From: Opitutaceae bacterium TAV5
Lineage (GTDB): Bacteria; Verrucomicrobiota; Verrucomicrobiia; Opitutales; Opitutaceae
Direction: 5' to 3'
Assembly (NCBI GenBank): GCA_000242935.3
Contig: CP007053.1
Coordinates: 6,185,001-6,249,000 of the forward strand
DNA length: 64,000 nucleotides
The notes under the pieces are model-generated. The model saw nothing but the letters and a program-made list of their open reading frames with translations. It was not told the DNA's origin and searched no databases. Of the stretch, positions 35,735-44,809 are shown piece after piece. The position numbers and the translations under genes are program-made. The stretch's first letter is position 1. Each line of letters opens with the position of its first letter.

Positions 35735-35939
35735 CCCTGACTTCGCTCCATGGACGGCCGGGATCGCTGGCGTCGGAGGCAAGGCGGCGGTCCAGTTCGG
35801 CGCGATGCGTAGCGGGCAGCGGCAGGGCGTCTCCATCTGCAGCGATCTGATCCCAAATGTCCTCCACAAGCAGGATTTTTTCAGTGGGCGAAAGACGGCT
35901 GATTTCGGCGGCAAGGACGGCATTCACGGTCGGCAGCAT
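35715..35939 (-). CDS. Addiction-module component (TIGR02574-type antitoxin)
   Basis: A 74-residue protein from the ATG at 35939; an upstream ATG at 35981 adds 14 unlikely residues. The pattern ISRLSPTEKILLVEDIWDQI (about 13-32), then LPLPATHRAELDRRLA and the Pro-Trp segment GRPWSEVRDELLRR, is that of the small antitoxins named putative addiction module component. It overlaps the 5' end of a RelE-type toxin gene that has lost its middle, so it may now be an orphan antitoxin. Confidence 0.75.
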   Translation of the reverse strand: MLPTVNAVLAAEISRLSPTEKILLVEDIWDQIAADGDALPLPATHRAELDRRLASDASDPGRPWSEVRDELLRR

Positions 35940-36001
35940 CCGCCATAACGCCAAAATTGGCAATCCGGAATGCCCGCTCACTCACGGTTCTGCCGCATAG
36001 T

Positions 36002-36190
36002 TCAGGCTCCCGCCACCGCTTTGTCTTTCAATTTGGCGGCATGGATTTCAGCCACACCGGCACTCCGCATGAAGCCAACCCCCGTAAGCTTGAAACGAGG
36101 CTCTGGCACAAAGCGCGACTGTAGGGCAATCCCCTCCCGCAAAGCTTCGGAAAAGGAAGCAGACTCCGGGCGGGCGGCAGATGTTTTCAT
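36002..36190 (-). CDS. Hypothetical 62-residue protein next to toxin-antitoxin genes
   Basis: The frame begins MKTSAARPESASFSEALREG and ends KLKDKAVAGA. A GGAGG lies directly before the ATG (one base apart), too close for an ideal ribosome site. I recognise no family. The setting, size and charge would fit an antitoxin or the remains of one. It lies 62 bases upstream of the addiction-module antitoxin start and on the same strand. Confidence 0.3.
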   Translation of the reverse strand: MKTSAARPESASFSEALREGIALQSRFVPEPRFKLTGVGFMRSAGVAEIHAAKLKDKAVAGA

Positions 36191-36318
36191 ACCTCCAAAT
36201 TACTCCGTTTATCCCCCTCTTCAAGTAATTTGCCCCCTTCCATTATCTCACGACAAATCCCGCAGCAATGCTTCGATCCTGGCGTTATCCAAAACATGGA
36301 GCCCCCCCGCCCCCCTCA

Positions 36319-37347
36319 TCACGGCGCCGTCCGCCGCCGCTCCAGTGTGTTGCCCGGGATGCGCAACTGCACCGGCTTGGCCCTCGGCCTTTTGATCAGA
36401 GCCAGCGCCGCCTTCGCCAGCTCCGCGCCCAGTTCCTCGCACGGCTCATGCACGCTCGTCAGGCCAATGGCGCGATGGCCGCTGAGAAACAGGTCGCCCA
36501 TCGAGGCAATCGCCACCTGGTCGGGAATCCTGATCTCGATCTTGTCCAGCGCCTCCAGCAACGGCAGCGCGAGACCATCGTTCACCACAAAAAGCGCGTC
36601 GGGCTTCTCGTTCGCAACCTTTGGCTCCAGCAACAGCCGCGTCACGGCCTCGGTCGGCACCACACCGGATTTTTCCCAGATCACCCAGTCCTCGCGCAAC
36701 CGCAGCCCCGCTTCCGCCAGGCACCCGCAGTACGCCTCGTAACGCGCCAGCGTCATGGCCGTGCGATGATCCGGCCCCACGAACGCGATTTTTTTTCGCC
36801 CCGCGGCAATCAGATGCCGCATCACCGCCCGGGCGGCCTCGCCGGAATCCCACGCCACATAGTTCGCTTCCGGCAAGTCCGGCAGCGTGTCGCCGAGCAG
36901 CAGCAGTTTTGTCTTTTGCGCGATCAGCGAGGCGTAAAGCTCGCGGCTCTCCGGCTGCGGAAAACAGATCAGCGCATCCACCCGCCGCTGCAAAAACGAC
37001 ATCACCTCGCGCTCCTCCCGCGCCTTGTCCCAGAAATGCACGCCCAGGATCGGCGTGTAACCTGCTTCGTCAAACACGCCGGTCATGCCGCGCAATACCC
37101 GATGCGCCCAGTTTTCTTCCAGATCGGCAAAGATCACGCCGATGGTATCCGTTTTCTGGCGACGCAGGTTGTGCGCGAAAAAATTCGGCTGGTAGCCCAT
37201 TTCGTCCGCCACCGCCTTCACCCGCGCAATCGTGGCCTCGGGGATCTTCATTTCGCGCCCCCGCCCGTTGAGCGCATAGCTGACTGTCGCGATTGAAAGG
37301 TTTAAGTGACGGGCCAGAGCGGTGATGGTAAGCGGTTTCGGTTTCAT
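36319..37347 (-). CDS. LacI family transcriptional regulator
   Basis: A 342-residue regulator. The N-terminal helix-turn-helix reads LTITALARHLNLSIATVSYA with the hinge continuation LNGRG (about 6-30), the LacI signature, and IARVKAVADEMGYQPNFFAH follows. The periplasmic-binding-protein-like effector domain is complete (TDTIGVIFADLEENWAHRVL, RKKIAFVGPDHRTAM, PDALFVVNDGLALPLLEAL). The ATG at 37347 is set by the family N-terminus; the longer open frame upstream crosses repeats. Its effector is probably a sugar. No adjacent sugar operon is present, so its targets are unknown. The gap of 439 bases to hemF is filled by R1 and R2 repeats. Confidence 0.92.
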   Translation of the reverse strand: MKPKPLTITALARHLNLSIATVSYALNGRGREMKIPEATIARVKAVADEMGYQPNFFAHNLRRQKTDTIGVIFADLEENWAHRVLRGMTGVFDEAGYTPILGVHFWDKAREEREVMSFLQRRVDALICFPQPESRELYASLIAQKTKLLLLGDTLPDLPEANYVAWDSGEAARAVMRHLIAAGRKKIAFVGPDHRTAMTLARYEAYCGCLAEAGLRLREDWVIWEKSGVVPTEAVTRLLLEPKVANEKPDALFVVNDGLALPLLEALDKIEIRIPDQVAIASMGDLFLSGHRAIGLTSVHEPCEELGAELAKAALALIKRPRAKPVQLRIPGNTLERRRTAP

Positions 37348-37432
37348 CCGTGAACGAGACCACCCATTCCACGACAAAATCCCCCGGGCGCAATGCTTAT
37401 GAACCGCTCCGGCTTCTGCCTCCCCAAAACCG

Positions 37433-37534
37433 TTTTTACCCAAAGCCCGCGAAGGACGCAAAGCTCCGGAAAGAAGAGGACAGAGATTTCTTTGCCGCCC
37501 GGCCTTCGTGGCCTTCGCGCCCTTTGTGTAAGAA
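37433..37534. repeat. Palindromic intergenic repeat (family R1, longer variant)
   Basis: The arms tttttacccaaagcccgcga and cttcgcgccctttgtgtaag are imperfect reverse complements, with ~60 bases between them. The sequence matches the 12597 and 12827 copies at both ends. It lies between the LacI start and an R2 copy, upstream of hemF. Confidence 0.65.
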
Positions 37535-37571
37535 TGTCCTGCGATCCTGACTGCCATCCGCGCCGCATTCA

Positions 37572-37750
37572 GGGGACTTCTGAAAATTGAACAAAAGATA
37601 ACAAAGAAAACGAAGAACAACCAAGAGCATTTGTCGTTTATTTAATTTATAACATTTTTCAACAAATGTGTTCCGACTCAAAATCCTCTTTGTTTTTATC
37701 TTCGTTCCCTTCGTTTCCTTCTGTTCAAAAATGAATTTTCAAAACCTCCC
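37572..37750. repeat. R2 palindromic repeat, ~179 bp, intact copy upstream of hemF
   Basis: The ends are ggggacttctgaaaattgaa and gttcaaaaatgaattttc followed by aaaacctccc. Inner arms caaagaaaacgaagaa and cttcgttcccttcgtttcc also pair, around an AT-rich centre. It is inverted relative to 14844-15021. Together with the R1 copy at 37433 it explains most of the LacI-hemF gap; the hemF promoter must lie within or just after it. Confidence 0.7.
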
Positions 37751-37786
37751 TTCAGGATTCAATGTTCGCCCCTTTCACTTTCCGTC

Positions 37787-38746
37787 ATGCCTGCCACCAT
37801 CGATCTTCCCTCCGTCAAAAAGTACCTGCGCGATCTACAGAACCGCATCTGCCGCGGGCTTGAAGCCGAGGAAACGGCTGTCTCCCCCTCCCTTCTTCCC
37901 ACCCTCTCCTCTGCTCCCGCATCCGCCCGCTTCATCGAGGACAACTGGAAACGCCCCGAAGGCGGCGGCGGGCGCACCCGCGTTATCGCCGATGGTGCAG
38001 TCTTCGAAAAAGGCGGGGTTGCCTTTTCTCACGTCCACGGGACGAAACTCCCGCCCTCCGCCACGGCGCACCGCCCCGAGCTTGCCGGAAAAACCTGGCA
38101 GGCGCTCGGTGTGTCCCTCGTCATTCATCCGCGCAACCCGTATGTGCCGACCAGCCATGCCAACGTCCGCTTCTTTGTCGCCGACCCCGACGGTCCCGCG
38201 CCTGTCTGGTGGTTTGGCGGCGGGTTCGACCTGACACCGTATTACGGTTTCGAGGACGATGCCGTCCATTGGCATCGCACCGCCCGCGCGGCCGTCTCCC
38301 CTTTCGGCGACGACCTTTACCCGCGTTTCAAAAAAGCCTGCGACGACTATTTTTTTATCAGGCACCGCAGCGAATCCCGTGGCATCGGCGGCCTGTTTTT
38401 CGATGATTTCAACACCCCGGATTTTCCCAAGGCCTTCGCCCTTTTGCGCGCCGTAGGCGATGCGTACCTGCCCGCGTATCTCCCCATCGTCGCCCGCCGC
38501 AAGACGCACCCGTACAAGGCTCGCGAACGCGACTGGCAACTGTATCGGCGCGGCCGTTACGTGGAGTTCAACCTCGTGCAGGACCGCGGCACCCATTTCG
38601 GCCTGCAAAGCGGCGGCCGCACCGAGTCGATCCTGATGAGCCTGCCCCCGCTCGTGTCGTTCAAGTACAACTACACCCCCGACTCCGGCTCGCCCGAAGC
38701 CCGGCTGCTCACGGATTTCCTGCCGCCGCGCGACTGGGTGAAATAA
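37787..38746 (+). CDS. hemF: Oxygen-dependent coproporphyrinogen III oxidase
   Basis: A 319-residue enzyme that converts coproporphyrinogen III to protoporphyrinogen IX with oxygen, in haem synthesis. Signatures include [20 protein letters not shown], then [41 protein letters not shown] and [20 protein letters not shown] followed by GLFFDDF, as in the HemF family. The C-terminus [20 protein letters not shown], then [11 protein letters not shown], is complete. Length is normal. It stands alone, behind repeats, with no other haem gene in the window. Its presence says that the organism can use oxygen at least at times. Confidence 0.96.
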   Translation: MPATIDLPSVKKYLRDLQNRICRGLEAEETAVSPSLLPTLSSAPASARFIEDNWKRPEGGGGRTRVIADGAVFEKGGVAFSHVHGTKLPPSATAHRPELAGKTWQALGVSLVIHPRNPYVPTSHANVRFFVADPDGPAPVWWFGGGFDLTPYYGFEDDAVHWHRTARAAVSPFGDDLYPRFKKACDDYFFIRHRSESRGIGGLFFDDFNTPDFPKAFALLRAVGDAYLPAYLPIVARRKTHPYKARERDWQLYRRGRYVEFNLVQDRGTHFGLQSGGRTESILMSLPPLVSFKYNYTPDSGSPEARLLTDFLPPRDWVK

Positions 38747-38958
38747 CACCGCCCCCCCGTCGGTCATATTCGGGTTAATCCGACTCATGCTATCGGACAC
38801 ATACGCCTGAACCGACCGACCCCACTCTGTTTCCGGCAAGACCTCCTTTGCCGATAAGAGCACATTGCCTTGCCAAGCAATCTGTCTTATTTTTGGCACT
38901 GGAATGCCGAAAATACGTTTGCCCGCTTTGGATTTGTCTTAGAAAATTTGGCATAATC

Positions 38959-41900
38959 ATGCCACAATCAGAGCCCAGAGTTTTGTCGGACGACCTTGCC
39001 ACCACTGCAGGAAGATTCCGGCATATTGCCCGCAAGACGTTCCGTTTTCAGGGCAGTTCCTCTCTATTTTTCCTGTGGCTCGCCGTGGCGGCATGCTTTC
39101 AGATACCATCCGCTTCCGGGGCCGTCTCCTCCTCGTATCCTTTCGAAATCAACGTCAACGTCGCCGACAGCGACACGCTGAAAAACACGCCGGGCCTCAT
39201 TCCCGGCGGAATTCTTGTCGGCAAGCGCGATTACCACCCGCCCGAAGGATCCGGAGCCATCGACACAGCCAACTACAAGGCGTGGCTATCCATCCCCTTT
39301 CAGGATGAAAACTTCGTGGAGGATCACATGCTGATTCCCTACCGCCGCACCGTTTCCGCCGTCACCCTCCGCCTCACGCTTCACGCCGACCTGCACGCCA
39401 TCAATACCACTCCCCTCCCCTCATCCGGCGCGATTACCTTCAATGTTTACGGTCTCACCAATCACGCCCGCACTCCCGACCCCGAGGCAGACACCTGGAT
39501 CACCATCGAAGGCAACAGCGTTTCCTCCGCCATCAATCTTAACACGGCCAAAACCACCCTGCTCGGCTCCATCACGCTCGACACTGCCAACCTTCAGCCC
39601 GGCAGCACGGTGACTCTCACCGGCGCGGCACTCACGGAGTTCGTCAACACCTCGCTCGATTACTACTTTTACACCAACAAAAATCAGAACACCGTCCCCA
39701 GCGGCATCACCCTTATCCTCACTCCCGCCACCGCCAATACCCCCGCCATTCTCTTCGAGCGCGAACCGCTTCTCTCCTGGGAAATGCGCTACTTCAACGG
39801 CCAGGTTGGTTCCGGCTCCGAACACGACGTTTTCGATCCCGCCTGGGACCGTCCCCCCATCCCCGGAGCCAGCCCCGAGTTCGTCGGTTGGGCCACCGGT
39901 GTCGCCGAACTGAATCGCGGCTACATCCAGATCACCGACCCCACCCTTACCTATACCAACAACGGCAATACCTCTGCCAAAGCCACCTTTGGCCGTGCCG
40001 AGGATGCGCTGGGAGCGTCCTCCGCCGCCAACCCCAACAACCCCTACGAAGTCGTCTCCCTCGGCGATGGCGGCCATATCACGCTCACCTTCGACAAGCC
40101 CATCACCAATGGCGAAGGCTGGGATTTCGCCGTCTTCGAAAACGGTTTTATCGACTACACCAACTTCAACGCCACCGAGTCCATGGCCTGGCTGGAGCTC
40201 GCTCATGTCGAGGTCAGCTCCGACGGGGAAAACTTCATCCGCTTCCCTTCCATTTCCCTCACCCGTCCCTATAACGACGCCAACTATGCCGGCGGCACCG
40301 GCTTCGCCACCACCCCGGCCAGCACCCTTCACAACCTCGCCGGCAAATACATTCTCGGCTACGGCACCCCCTTCGACCTCGACGACCTGAAGGATCTCCC
40401 CGAGACCCAGGGCGAATCCCCTCTCGTCAATCTCGACCGCATCACCCATGTCCGGGTTGTGGACGTCGTTGGCATCAACGGCAATTCTGTGGTCGCCAGC
40501 GAAATCATCGGCTATGACATGGTCACCGGCTACCCCATTTATGACTACGTTTACGCCAGAGACGTCCCCGGACTCCTGGAAGAATGCGCCAGCTACGATT
40601 CCGAAGGCAACATCATCACCGATCCCTGGCCCACTCCTTTCTGGCAGGGCGGTTTCGATCTCGACGCCGTCGGCGTGCGTCACCAGCTCCACGAATCCAC
40701 GACCTGGGCGATCTGGAGAACGGAAAACTTCAACGCGGCGGAGCTGGAAGATGCTTCCGTCAGCGGACCTTACGCCGACCCCGATCAGGACGGCATCCCC
40801 AACCTCGTTGAATACGCCCTCTCCGGCGGTCCCTTCACCCAGAGTGTCGGCATCCTGCCCGCCTCCGGCCTGTCAGAAGACGGGCGGCTCACCCTCACCT
40901 TCTTCCGCCAGCGCGACGACATCACCTACACCGTGCAGGGAAGCGACGACCTCCAGACCTGGACCACCGTCGCCGTCAACCCCGGCAAAGTCGCGCAGCG
41001 CGTGACCGTCACCGACAACGCCTCCGCCGGCGCCTCCCCTCGCTTCCTTCGTCTGCACGTCAGCAACGGAGTCGACGAGACCCATACCGTGCCCGAAGGC
41101 CTGCTCGCCACCACCATCGCGGGCGGCGCCACCGCTGCCTTTTCGATCCCTCTCGACCGTGCGCCGGTGGCGCGTGGCCCGGTCACCGGCGTGGGAGCCA
41201 GCAGCGTCACCGTGGCCTCCGCCGGAGCTTGGGCCGACCCCGTGCTGGACGAAGGCATACCCGGAGAAAATTCCCTCGAAACCCCCACGCTGGAAAATCC
41301 CATTATCCGCCGCTACACGCCCTTCGCCCTGCGCTTCCTCACTGGCAATCTCTCCGGGGCCACCTTCTTCATCGACACCGTCTCCGGCAACACCGTCAAC
41401 CTCGTCACCTATGGCGTGGACCTGACCGCCTTGATGCAGCCCGGCGACATCTATACGGTGATCCCGCTGCATACCCTCGGGTCACTGTTCGGGGAAGATG
41501 AGGTTTCGTTTCAGACGGGCGCAACGGCAAGCGTTGCGGATAATATCCAATTATGGAACGGCAATGCGTGGATTCCTTTCTTCCACGATGGGAATGCCTC
41601 TTGGCGACGAACGGGGTCTCGCCTCGTTCAGAACACCACCGTGTTTTTGCCTGACGGTGCATTCATCATAACCAGAAGGAATGCAACACCGCTTATGCTG
41701 CGGATCATCGGACGTATCCGGGATACGGATTCACGAATATACGTAAAGCCGTCCGTGGGTAGTTTCATAGCCATGCCTAATCTGACCGTTCTGACGATCG
41801 GACAGACTGCCATCGATCAGCTTGTCGGCTGGCGGACAGGGACAAATACCGCTTCCGCCGATGCGGTGCAACTGTGGAGCGACACTGCGTGGATTCCGTT

Positions 41901-42054
41901 CTTCCACGATGGGAGCTACTGGCGACGCACCGGCTCCCGTTTAACGCAGAACGACCAACTTATCCCGTTATCAACGGGTATCTTTTTCAGCCCTAGGCCG
42001 TCGGCCTCGACGCAACAATCATTCCTTCACGTTCCGCTTACCTTCCTACCATGA
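38959..42054 (+). CDS. Large exported surface protein with TIGR02597-type repeats
   Basis: A 1031-residue protein. The ATG at 38959 leads to a late signal peptide (about 33-54, LFFLWLAVAACFQIPSASGA). Residues about 60-250 form a DNRLRE-like beta-domain. About 360-530 has SLGDGGHITLTFDKPITNGE and WDFAVFENGF, a pattern common in secreted proteins of Planctomycetota and Bacteroidota. A short YADPDQDGIPNLVEYAL Ca-binding element follows (about 600), then TVQGSDDLQTWT. The C-terminal ~300 residues contain two TIGR02597-like units: WIPFFHDGNASWRRTGSRL and WIPFFHDGSYWRRTGSRL. There is no PEP-CTERM or membrane anchor. Its stop overlaps the start of a PEP-CTERM gene (ATGA), so the two are probably made together. 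Function is unknown. Confidence 0.75.
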   Translation: MPQSEPRVLSDDLATTAGRFRHIARKTFRFQGSSSLFFLWLAVAACFQIPSASGAVSSSYPFEINVNVADSDTLKNTPGLIPGGILVGKRDYHPPEGSGAIDTANYKAWLSIPFQDENFVEDHMLIPYRRTVSAVTLRLTLHADLHAINTTPLPSSGAITFNVYGLTNHARTPDPEADTWITIEGNSVSSAINLNTAKTTLLGSITLDTANLQPGSTVTLTGAALTEFVNTSLDYYFYTNKNQNTVPSGITLILTPATANTPAILFEREPLLSWEMRYFNGQVGSGSEHDVFDPAWDRPPIPGASPEFVGWATGVAELNRGYIQITDPTLTYTNNGNTSAKATFGRAEDALGASSAANPNNPYEVVSLGDGGHITLTFDKPITNGEGWDFAVFENGFIDYTNFNATESMAWLELAHVEVSSDGENFIRFPSISLTRPYNDANYAGGTGFATTPASTLHNLAGKYILGYGTPFDLDDLKDLPETQGESPLVNLDRITHVRVVDVVGINGNSVVASEIIGYDMVTGYPIYDYVYARDVPGLLEECASYDSEGNIITDPWPTPFWQGGFDLDAVGVRHQLHESTTWAIWRTENFNAAELEDASVSGPYADPDQDGIPNLVEYALSGGPFTQSVGILPASGLSEDGRLTLTFFRQRDDITYTVQGSDDLQTWTTVAVNPGKVAQRVTVTDNASAGASPRFLRLHVSNGVDETHTVPEGLLATTIAGGATAAFSIPLDRAPVARGPVTGVGASSVTVASAGAWADPVLDEGIPGENSLETPTLENPIIRRYTPFALRFLTGNLSGATFFIDTVSGNTVNLVTYGVDLTALMQPGDIYTVIPLHTLGSLFGEDEVSFQTGATASVADNIQLWNGNAWIPFFHDGNASWRRTGSRLVQNTTVFLPDGAFIITRRNATPLMLRIIGRIRDTDSRIYVKPSVGSFIAMPNLTVLTIGQTAIDQLVGWRTGTNTASADAVQLWSDTAWIPFFHDGSYWRRTGSRLTQNDQLIPLSTGIFFSPRPSASTQQSFLHVPLTFLP

Positions 42055-42716
42055 AAATATCACCGATTATAATAGTATTTCTCCTGCTGCTGACGCGCAT
42101 GAACGCGCAAACAGGCGACATCCCTGTTTTCATGGATTCCGGGATGACATTTGGCCAAGAAGTCTTCCTATATGATATTAACGGAACCACGATTCTTTCG
42201 GGCGGGAATCCTTTCGTCAACGGGGACGGCTGCGTAATACAACTTGGATACTACACCGAATCCACGGCTGCCAATCTGTTTTCAGGCGAATGGGTGGCCC
42301 TCACCGGCCAAGGGAGCCTGAACGCCAGTAGCGGCACCCTAGGTCGCACCTCGATCGGTGATGATTACGAACAGGGATCCGAAGAGGGTTTATTCTATTT
42401 CAGCCCTCTGCTTTTTACTGCAGCTGATGCCATCGCACCTGAAGGTCAATATCTGGCCATCCGGTTTTATAATTCATCCCTTCTGTCTGCCGCAACTGCT
42501 TATGGTGTTGTTGCGTCTTCAAACGAGACATGGAAATGGAGCTCCTCTCCGCTAAATCCGACCTCTCTCAGCTTGGATGATGAACTAGTCTGGCTCAACG
42601 ACCACGTCGCCTTCACCGGCACTCCGCTGGACAACGTCATCCCCGAACCCGCCACCGTGGCCGCGTTTATGGCCCTCGGCGTGCTCGGCTTCGCCCTTCG
42701 GCTCCGTCGCCGTTGA
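42051..42716 (+). CDS. PEP-CTERM sorting-domain surface protein coupled to the TIGR02597-type gene
   Basis: A 221-residue protein starting in an ATGA overlap. The signal peptide is about 1-19 (IIIVFLLLLTRMNAQ). The mature part has the pattern VFLYDINGTTILSGGNPFVN, then VIQLGYYTES, LFSGEWVALTGQG and YLAIRFYN, seen in many short Verrucomicrobiota PEP-CTERM proteins. The sorting signal is VIPEPATVAAFMALGVLGFA followed by LRLRRR. Coupling to the preceding gene suggests that both go to the same surface layer. No enzymatic motif is seen. Confidence 0.87.
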   Translation: MKISPIIIVFLLLLTRMNAQTGDIPVFMDSGMTFGQEVFLYDINGTTILSGGNPFVNGDGCVIQLGYYTESTAANLFSGEWVALTGQGSLNASSGTLGRTSIGDDYEQGSEEGLFYFSPLLFTAADAIAPEGQYLAIRFYNSSLLSAATAYGVVASSNETWKWSSSPLNPTSLSLDDELVWLNDHVAFTGTPLDNVIPEPATVAAFMALGVLGFALRLRRR

Positions 42717-42725
42717 CCTACCCCG

Positions 42726-43601
42726 ATGCGCGCAATCGGCAGACCTCCGTTCGCCTCCGAGCCCTCCAGATCGCACCGCGCCTTCACGCTCATCGAGCTG
42801 CTGGCGGCCATCGCCATCATCGGCATCCTGGCGGCGCTGGTCCTTTCCGGACTCTCCACCGCCCGGCGCATGGCGCGCAGCGCCGTCAGCATGAGCAACC
42901 TCCGTCAGCTCGCTACCGCCAACCTCAATTATGCCACCGAACACCGCGGTCGCTATGTGCCAGCCATGAGTCACAGTAACAAAAAACGCTGGCATGGAGA
43001 ACGCCAAACCATAAGCGGCGGGCCGGATGATCCCTTCATCGGGGAAAAAGGCTATCTGGCCCCCTGGCTCGGCCAAAGCGGCAAAGTCAAAGATTGCCCC
43101 GTCCTCGCCTCGATGGACCTCGCCAAACCCGACGCAGGCTCCTTCGAGGAAAGTACCGGTTGCGGCGGTTATGGTTACAACATGGCCTACCTCGGCGGCT
43201 GGCTCAATTCCGAGGAGGAAACCGGGGGCTATCACGACCCGCAACCTTATACCCAGGACCAAATCGAAAACCCCTCTCAAATCCTGATGTTTGCCAGCAC
43301 CGCCTTCCCCAAAAACGACGAAGAGCGCGGCAAATACGGCATCATGGAATATGCCTTTGCCGAACCTTATTACCCGCGTGGCCCTGCCACCGCCTCGACT
43401 ACAAAGCTGATTCCCTCGCTCCACTTCCGGCACGGTGGCAAGGCCCACATCGCCTGGTGCGACGGCCACGTGACAGCCGAGAAACCCACCGTCAACACCT
43501 CCTATGTGGACGAAACCTGGCGCAAGCTGAACATCGGCCATATCGATCCCCTCCTTTATAACGGAAAGTTCAATCCTCGCCCGGACCGGAAATTCGAATA
43601 A
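42726..43601 (+). CDS. Prepilin-like protein (N-terminal methylation motif, H-X-DG type)
   Basis: A 291-residue protein whose ATG lies 9 bases after the previous stop. The leader is long and polar (about 17 residues), then [20 protein letters not shown] follows (about 17-36) with the processing-site Glu. [20 protein letters not shown] and the C-terminal [20 protein letters not shown] (the H-X-DG motif) complete the family. Processing by a prepilin peptidase would be needed. Together with the gene at 30294 it is the second such protein in the window, again in a block of exported proteins. Confidence 0.85.
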   Translation: MRAIGRPPFASEPSRSHRAFTLIELLAAIAIIGILAALVLSGLSTARRMARSAVSMSNLRQLATANLNYATEHRGRYVPAMSHSNKKRWHGERQTISGGPDDPFIGEKGYLAPWLGQSGKVKDCPVLASMDLAKPDAGSFEESTGCGGYGYNMAYLGGWLNSEEETGGYHDPQPYTQDQIENPSQILMFASTAFPKNDEERGKYGIMEYAFAEPYYPRGPATASTTKLIPSLHFRHGGKAHIAWCDGHVTAEKPTVNTSYVDETWRKLNIGHIDPLLYNGKFNPRPDRKFE

Positions 43602-43662
43602 CGCGCCCGCCTCTCCTGCGGTTTCTCGCCGCAGCAACAACAACCGAAAACAACAAAACGCC

Positions 43663-44673
43663 ATGAAGAACACCCGCCCAAGCACCCTCGCCCGCGCCAG
43701 CCTGCTGGCCCTCGGACTCGGCTTTGCCTCCGCCCTCTGCGCTCAAAGCTCCATCATCACGACCACCGCGGATTATTCGGCACTGGACGTCACCCCCACG
43801 CTCTCCCTCGTCAACGGCGGATTCACCGTTTATGACCAAGAGCTCCACCACTGGAACGGCGACGAGTATGAAATCCGCACCGCAGACGGTACCGACACAG
43901 TCCTGGCGACCTACACGCCTGATATTCCGATCGCCAGCAACGGCTTCGGTGATGCCTTTGGTCTCTACGATCCCGACAACGATATTTTTTATGTCGGCAC
44001 CTACGACTGGTCGGGAAGCGGCCTGTACAGCTATGACGCAGGCACCGACACCTGGACTGATCTCGGCGTTTTCGATTCGCTTTACGCCGGTGCCGTCCAT
44101 GATGGCGATGTTTACGTCTCCGGCCTGAACGCCATCTGGACTGGCGGCGTCGGCCAGGACAACCAGATCGCGCTCTACGACCTCACCGGTGCGGGCAATC
44201 ACGATGTGCTCATCCAGGCGACGGGCAACTCGGCCAGTGTCGCGGTCGATTCGAACGGTGATGTCTATTACGCCAGCTACGAACCATCCGGCTCCTCGCG
44301 CATCTACAAGTGGACCAAGGCCCAGATCGACAGCGTCCGCGCCGACCAGCCAGGCGGCGGCACCGCCGGTGGAGGCGCGGGCGACAAATATCTCACCTAT
44401 GCCGATGCCACCGTGCTCGCCCCCCTCCCCTCCGGAACAGGCGCCAACGGCATCGCCGTGGATGAAGATTTCAATGTCTTTGTCACCTACAACGGCAGCA
44501 GCAGCGGCCTGCTCGTGTGGAAGTCAGCCAGTGCCACGACCGAGGTCATCGGCACCTTCACCTTTTGGGGCGGCTACATTTCAACCTACGGCGACTTTTT
44601 CGACGGCGGCGCCGTTTACGTGAACTCCTACGGCTCCGGCATCGCCGAGGTTACTTACACTCCTGTTCCGTAA
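43663..44673 (+). CDS. Secreted propeller-like protein of unknown function
   Basis: A 336-residue protein. A signal peptide ends SALCAQ (about residue 28). The mature part holds repeated beta-blade-like units, for example GLYDPDNDIFYVGTYDWSGS, LYSYDAGTDTWTDLG, VAVDSNGDVYYASYEPSGS and IAVDEDFNVFVTYNGSSSGL. These suggest a 6- or 7-bladed propeller. It ends VTYTPVP, with no PEP-CTERM helix or anchor, so it may be released or may have lost its sorting tail. It lies 61 bases after the prepilin-like gene and 136 bases before a PEP-CTERM gene, same strand. No enzyme motif is seen. Confidence 0.7.
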   Translation: MKNTRPSTLARASLLALGLGFASALCAQSSIITTTADYSALDVTPTLSLVNGGFTVYDQELHHWNGDEYEIRTADGTDTVLATYTPDIPIASNGFGDAFGLYDPDNDIFYVGTYDWSGSGLYSYDAGTDTWTDLGVFDSLYAGAVHDGDVYVSGLNAIWTGGVGQDNQIALYDLTGAGNHDVLIQATGNSASVAVDSNGDVYYASYEPSGSSRIYKWTKAQIDSVRADQPGGGTAGGGAGDKYLTYADATVLAPLPSGTGANGIAVDEDFNVFVTYNGSSSGLLVWKSASATTEVIGTFTFWGGYISTYGDFFDGGAVYVNSYGSGIAEVTYTPVP

Positions 44674-44809
44674 CCCGACTGCCTGCCGCCATACGATGGA
44701 CCGCAGCCACATGATCCCGGACTCAAACCGCCCTCGGAGTCATGTGGCCCCTCGCCTCCAAACTCCTGCCTCCGCCCGCCACCCCGCACACCTTTTTCCG
44801 AAACCTGCC

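Noticed and set aside
36248-36442. Short minus-strand frame ending DNARIEALLRDLS downstream of the LacI gene
   Set aside because: It overlaps the 3' end of the well-supported LacI gene in another frame and has no family pattern.
27245-37307. 14-base match (tgaaaggtttaagt) between the GH78 upstream region and the LacI gene
   Set aside because: A match of this length is expected by chance between two places in a window of this size, and one copy lies in coding sequence. It is not evidence of a shared operator.
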